In this document: positions 5,881 to 8,617 of the stretch, piece after piece
How the letters are laid out: the number at the start of each line of letters is the position of its first letter
How positions within the stretch are numbered: position 1 is the stretch's first letter
Assembly (NCBI GenBank): GCA_026388755.1
Contig: JAPLJE010000278.1
Coordinates: 1 to 8,617, forward strand
Direction of reading: 5' to 3'
DNA length: 8,617 nt
Origin: Deltaproteobacteria bacterium
GTDB taxonomy: Bacteria; Desulfobacterota; Desulfobacteria; Desulfobacterales; Desulfatirhabdiaceae
Notes under the pieces: generated by a model
The model's input: the letters and a program-made list of their open reading frames with translations, nothing else
Database searches by the model: none
Told to the model about the DNA's origin: nothing
Made by a program: the position numbers and the translations under genes

Positions 5881-7005
5881 CTATGTTTTTCCTGATCCAA
5901 TGTTCATCAAAATCCCAATGGATATCATACTGACCAGAAGCGATGTCCCGCCATAACTGAGAAATGGCAGCGGCAATCCTTTGGTGGGAACCAGCCCCAG
6001 CGAAACTCCAAGATTGATACAGACCTGAAGACCTATCGCAGCTGTAATTCCCATAGCCAGATACGACCCGAAAAGGTCATATGTATTTTTTGCAATACTC
6101 AATCCACTCCACAGGATAAGGACATACAAAAAAAGGACGCATAGAACCCCAACCAGTCCCAGTTCCTCTCCGATGACTGAAAAAATGAAATCCGTGTGCG
6201 GCTCAGGCAGGTAAAAGAGTTTTTGAAGCCCTTTGCCGACTCCTGTTCCCCAAATGCCACCTGTCCCAAAAGCCATCAGAGAATGAACGATCTGATAAGC
6301 CTGATCCGATGCATGTTCCCAGGGATGAAGAAAAGCCAGCCACCGTTCCGTTCGGTATGGCGCACTCATCATATAGACATATGCAAATGGAAGCAAGGCC
6401 CCCACCGATGTCACCAGATAGGCTACCCGAACCCCTGCAACAAACATCATCACCCAGGTAATGGCAGCCAGAATCACCACAGAACCAAAATCGGGCTGCA
6501 GGGCAATGAGTCCGGCAAAAATCCCCAGAAAGAACACATGGGGAACAAATCCTATAAAGAAAGACCGGATGTGATCATGTTTTTTGGTAAGGGAATAGGA
6601 CAGAAAGATTACCAGCGCAATCCGCGCAAATTCCGAAGGCTGAAATCTAACCCCCCCAATCAACATCCAACGTTTAGCGCCATTCACTTTAATTCCGAGG
6701 CCGGTAAACTTGACAGCCACAAGAAGCCCTATGGCGATAATCAAAAACAGATATGCATATTTTCGATAGTATTCATAGGGAATTTTTCGAAAAAACAACA
6801 TGGCTATCAATCCTAAAGCGGCATACACGGATTGTTTGATCAGAAAATAGAGATCATTGCCATACCTTTTTATGGCAATGGCGGAACTTGCACTATACAC
6901 CATGACAATGCCAATACCCACCAGAACCAACATCGGAAAAAACAACTTGAAATCATAACTGAACTTTCGATACGCTCTCCATCGGACCGGCGATTCCGCT
7001 TTCAT
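5881..7005 (-). CDS. ftsW: FtsW, SEDS-family septal peptidoglycan glycosyltransferase
   Basis: Polytopic inner-membrane protein of the SEDS family, which polymerises lipid II at the division septum together with a class B penicillin-binding protein (FtsI, not in this window). The 374 residues are almost entirely hydrophobic helices after a basic, cytoplasmic N-terminus of about 20 residues. Family motifs visible: VMVYSASS (34-41), NGAKRW (108-113), QPSEF (122-126), QPDFGS (170-175), GTGGIWGTGVGKG (247-259), the long extracytoplasmic-loop motif PEPHTDFIFSVIGEELG (267-283), whose aspartate 272 matches the conserved catalytic aspartate of SEDS enzymes, and the C-terminal PLPFLSYGGTS (345-355). 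Position between murD and murG and absence from a mrd-type locus favour FtsW over its paralogue RodA. Translation starts inside the murD stop (ATGA); a possible GAGGT lies 12 nt upstream, which is far, so termination-reinitiation is probably important. Confidence 0.96.
   Translation of the reverse strand: MKAESPVRWRAYRKFSYDFKLFFPMLVLVGIGIVMVYSASSAIAIKRYGNDLYFLIKQSVYAALGLIAMLFFRKIPYEYYRKYAYLFLIIAIGLLVAVKFTGLGIKVNGAKRWMLIGGVRFQPSEFARIALVIFLSYSLTKKHDHIRSFFIGFVPHVFFLGIFAGLIALQPDFGSVVILAAITWVMMFVAGVRVAYLVTSVGALLPFAYVYMMSAPYRTERWLAFLHPWEHASDQAYQIVHSLMAFGTGGIWGTGVGKGLQKLFYLPEPHTDFIFSVIGEELGLVGVLCVLFLYVLILWSGLSIAKNTYDLFGSYLAMGITAAIGLQVCINLGVSLGLVPTKGLPLPFLSYGGTSLLVSMISIGILMNIGSGKT
7002..7005 (-). promoter_or_regulatory. 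ATGA stop-start overlap, murD to ftsW
   Basis: The ftsW ATG (7005-7003) and the murD TGA (7004-7002) share bases, a classic coupling arrangement. Both reading frames are secure at this point: MurD ends NKLR and FtsW begins MKAESP. No well-spaced Shine-Dalgarno precedes the ATG. Confidence 0.9.
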
Positions 7006-8393
7006 CGAAGTTTATTGACCTCGTTTTGAAAGACATCCCCTCTGTGCGCATAACTTCTGAACATGTCGAAACTGGAACAGGCAGGTGACAGGAGCACAAC
7101 ATCTCCCGAGGCTGCAACCTGATGTGCATTTGTAATAGCCTCCTGCATTGAAGATACCCGCATTGTCGGCGCAAGATTTCCCAGCACCGCAGCAATGAGT
7201 TCGCTGGCCTCTCCCAAGAGGATCAGATGTTTCACGTGATTCTGCATCACCTTTTCCAGAATTCTGTAATCGCCGCCTTTATCCCTTCCGCCCATTATCA
7301 GAATAACCGGCTCCTGAAAAGATTCCAGCGCCCGATATACAGCATCGACATTGGTCGCCTTGGAATCATCCACATAGGTTACCCCATTCACCGTCTGAAC
7401 ATATTCAATGCGGTGGGAAAGCCCCCTGAACTGATTCAAGGCAACTTGGATATTCTGAACATCGCACCCGGCGGCAATGGCAGCCATCACCGCAGCACAG
7501 ATATTTTCCTGGTTGTGCTTGCCAAACAGCCGGGATTCGCCAATATTGAAACTAACGGATCTGAATGTCGGCAGTGCACAAGGGGAATCCGCTTTCCGGT
7601 ACGGACAGGAGGTAAAGGTCAGTGCCAGTTCGTCCCCACAGATTCGAGCTCCTTCTTCCAGGGTGTTCGAACCGTTAAAAATCCATTTTCGGCTATGAAT
7701 CCGGTTGGTTTCGAATAGAACCCAGGGATCGGCGCCATTAAAGATGGCAATGTCTCTAAAAGTCTGGTTTTGAAAAATCCTGCCTTTAGAGGTGGCATAG
7801 CCAGCCATATCGGGGTACCTGTCCAGATGATCCGCAGTGATATTGAGCAAAATGCCGATATCCGGCCGAAAGGTGCTAATCGTGTCAAGTTGAAAGCTGC
7901 TAATCTCAAGCACGATCCAGTCAGCCTTTTCTTCTCGGTCCACATACCCGATCAGAGGATTGCCGATATTCCCACCCACAAATGTGGCCTTGCCGCATTG
8001 TGCCAGCATGCTTCCCAGAAGCGATGTGGTTGTGGTCTTTCCGTTGGTTCCAGTAATGGCGATAATCGGATCCCGGATAAATCGGGATGCCAGCTCAATC
8101 TCTCCAATGACAGGGATGCCATTTTGTCGGGCAGCTATCAAGAAATCGTGGGTATGAGGCACTCCGGGGCTTAAAACAATCAGATCCGAAGATTCAAAGC
8201 TTTCCCAGCGATGCCCGCCAAGCTCGGTTCGAATCCCCATCTGATGCAGCTCAAGGACGGATGAAACAAGCTCCTCTTCGGCGACCATATCAGTAACGGT
8301 AACCGCTGCCCCGCGGTGATGTAAAAACCGTGCAGCGGCAAGGCCGGTCATCCCCAGCCCGACGACCAGTACTTTTTTCCGATTCAGATTCAT
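7002..8393 (-). CDS. murD: MurD, UDP-MurNAc-L-alanine:D-glutamate ligase
   Basis: Cytoplasmic ATP-dependent ligase that adds D-glutamate to UDP-MurNAc-L-Ala (Mur ligase family). The 463 residues are in the family range, slightly longer than the roughly 438 of E. coli. Seen in order: a Rossmann-like UDP-binding start (VLVVGLGMTG, 8-17), SPGVP (75-79), the ATP P-loop GTNGKTTT (115-122), GGNIGNP (140-146), the SKGRIF segment (202-207) whose lysine fits the carbamylated lysine of Mur ligases, GKHNQEN (291-297), HRIE (327-330), DDSKATN (342-348), GGRDKGG (368-374) and SPACSSFD (436-443). The extra length is mostly in the central domain around residues 245-285, where a segment with two cysteines (263 and 272) precedes the KHN motif. 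The ATG at 8393 is preceded by GAGG only 2 nt away, a poor spacing, so coupling to mraY is likely. The TGA stop overlaps the ftsW start by 4 nt. Confidence 0.98.
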   Translation of the reverse strand: MNLNRKKVLVVGLGMTGLAAARFLHHRGAAVTVTDMVAEEELVSSVLELHQMGIRTELGGHRWESFESSDLIVLSPGVPHTHDFLIAARQNGIPVIGEIELASRFIRDPIIAITGTNGKTTTTSLLGSMLAQCGKATFVGGNIGNPLIGYVDREEKADWIVLEISSFQLDTISTFRPDIGILLNITADHLDRYPDMAGYATSKGRIFQNQTFRDIAIFNGADPWVLFETNRIHSRKWIFNGSNTLEEGARICGDELALTFTSCPYRKADSPCALPTFRSVSFNIGESRLFGKHNQENICAAVMAAIAAGCDVQNIQVALNQFRGLSHRIEYVQTVNGVTYVDDSKATNVDAVYRALESFQEPVILIMGGRDKGGDYRILEKVMQNHVKHLILLGEASELIAAVLGNLAPTMRVSSMQEAITNAHQVAASGDVVLLSPACSSFDMFRSYAHRGDVFQNEVNKLR

Positions 8394-8404
8394 GGCCTCA
8401 AACC

Positions 8405-8617
8405 CTATCTCAGTTTCAACGTGCTGATGGCCACCAATGCCAGCGCAATGGAGATGATCCAGAATCGAACGATCACCTTGGGCTCTGGCCAGCCTTTTAA
8501 TTCAAAATGGTGATGAAGCGGAGCCATTCGAAATATTCTCCGGCCGTGGGTGAGCTTAAAATAGCCTACCTGGAAAATGACGGACAGGGCCTCAATCACA
8601 AAAAGGCCGCCCACAAG
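8405..8617 (-). CDS. mraY: MraY, C-terminal fragment (phospho-MurNAc-pentapeptide transferase)
   Basis: This is the 3' end of a gene running in from beyond the right edge; 70 codons plus a TAG stop are visible and the start is outside. MraY is an integral inner-membrane enzyme that transfers phospho-MurNAc-pentapeptide from UDP to undecaprenyl phosphate, giving lipid I. The fragment contains the family's conserved histidine-rich cytoplasmic segment ([15 protein letters not shown]), followed by a last hydrophobic helix (about [15 protein letters not shown]) and a very short basic tail, which is how MraY proteins normally end. The segment before the histidines ([19 protein letters not shown]) also matches the usual MraY C-terminal region. 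It lies 11 nt upstream of murD in the same direction, the normal dcw order. Nothing odd is seen; identity is firm although only about a fifth of the protein is present. Confidence 0.96.
   Translation of the reverse strand, partial: LVGGLFVIEALSVIFQVGYFKLTHGRRIFRMAPLHHHFELKGWPEPKVIVRFWIISIALALVAISTLKLR

Noticed and set aside
6196..6816. 206-codon plus-strand frame opposite ftsW
   Set aside because: Antisense to FtsW; its His/Asn/Lys-rich translation is the typical complement of a hydrophobic membrane protein gene.

Overview
The window is one continuous stretch of a bacterial dcw (division and cell wall) cluster. All genes lie on the minus strand, so transcription runs from high to low coordinates: mraY (3' end only), murD, ftsW, murG, murC, murB, ftsQ, ftsA, ftsZ (first 30 codons only). 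Seven genes are complete and each is recognised from family motifs and length. Gene order, the FtsZ and FtsA sequences and base composition near 50% GC by eye suggest a Gram-negative bacterium of the former Deltaproteobacteria, probably Desulfobacterota (Desulfobacterales-like). That placement is an inference from overall character, not from a search. POTRA-type FtsQ and FtsA with a C-terminal amphipathic helix are consistent with it.

Region by region: 8405-8617 is the MraY C-terminus. 7002-8393 is MurD, whose stop overlaps the FtsW start (ATGA). 5881-7005 is FtsW. 4745-5875 is MurG. 4590-4744 is a 155-nt gap, the only long non-coding interval. 3210-4589 is MurC, 2238-3191 MurB, 1382-2236 FtsQ and 154-1380 FtsA. 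91-153 is a 63-nt gap, and 1-90 is the start of FtsZ. No stretch over 300 bases lacks a gene. I saw no tRNA, rRNA, CRISPR array, insertion sequence or convincing terminator.

The genes form one functional set. MurC and MurB make UDP-MurNAc and add L-Ala; MurD adds D-Glu. MraY and MurG then build lipid I and lipid II at the inner membrane, and FtsW polymerises lipid II at the septum. FtsQ links periplasmic and cytoplasmic divisome parts, and FtsA anchors FtsZ filaments to the membrane. Tight spacing (4-nt overlap, or gaps of 1, 1, 5, 11 and 18 nt) points to a single translationally coupled operon. There is no ddl gene between murB and ftsQ, unlike Escherichia coli.

I found no undescribed system. 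The most unusual feature lies at the gene junctions. Several upstream stop codons overlap or adjoin the start codon of a very short reading frame leading into, or across, the next gene's start (ftsW-murG, murG-murC, murC-murB, murB-ftsQ, ftsA-ftsZ). These may be chance or coupling devices, and are reported as low-confidence observations.
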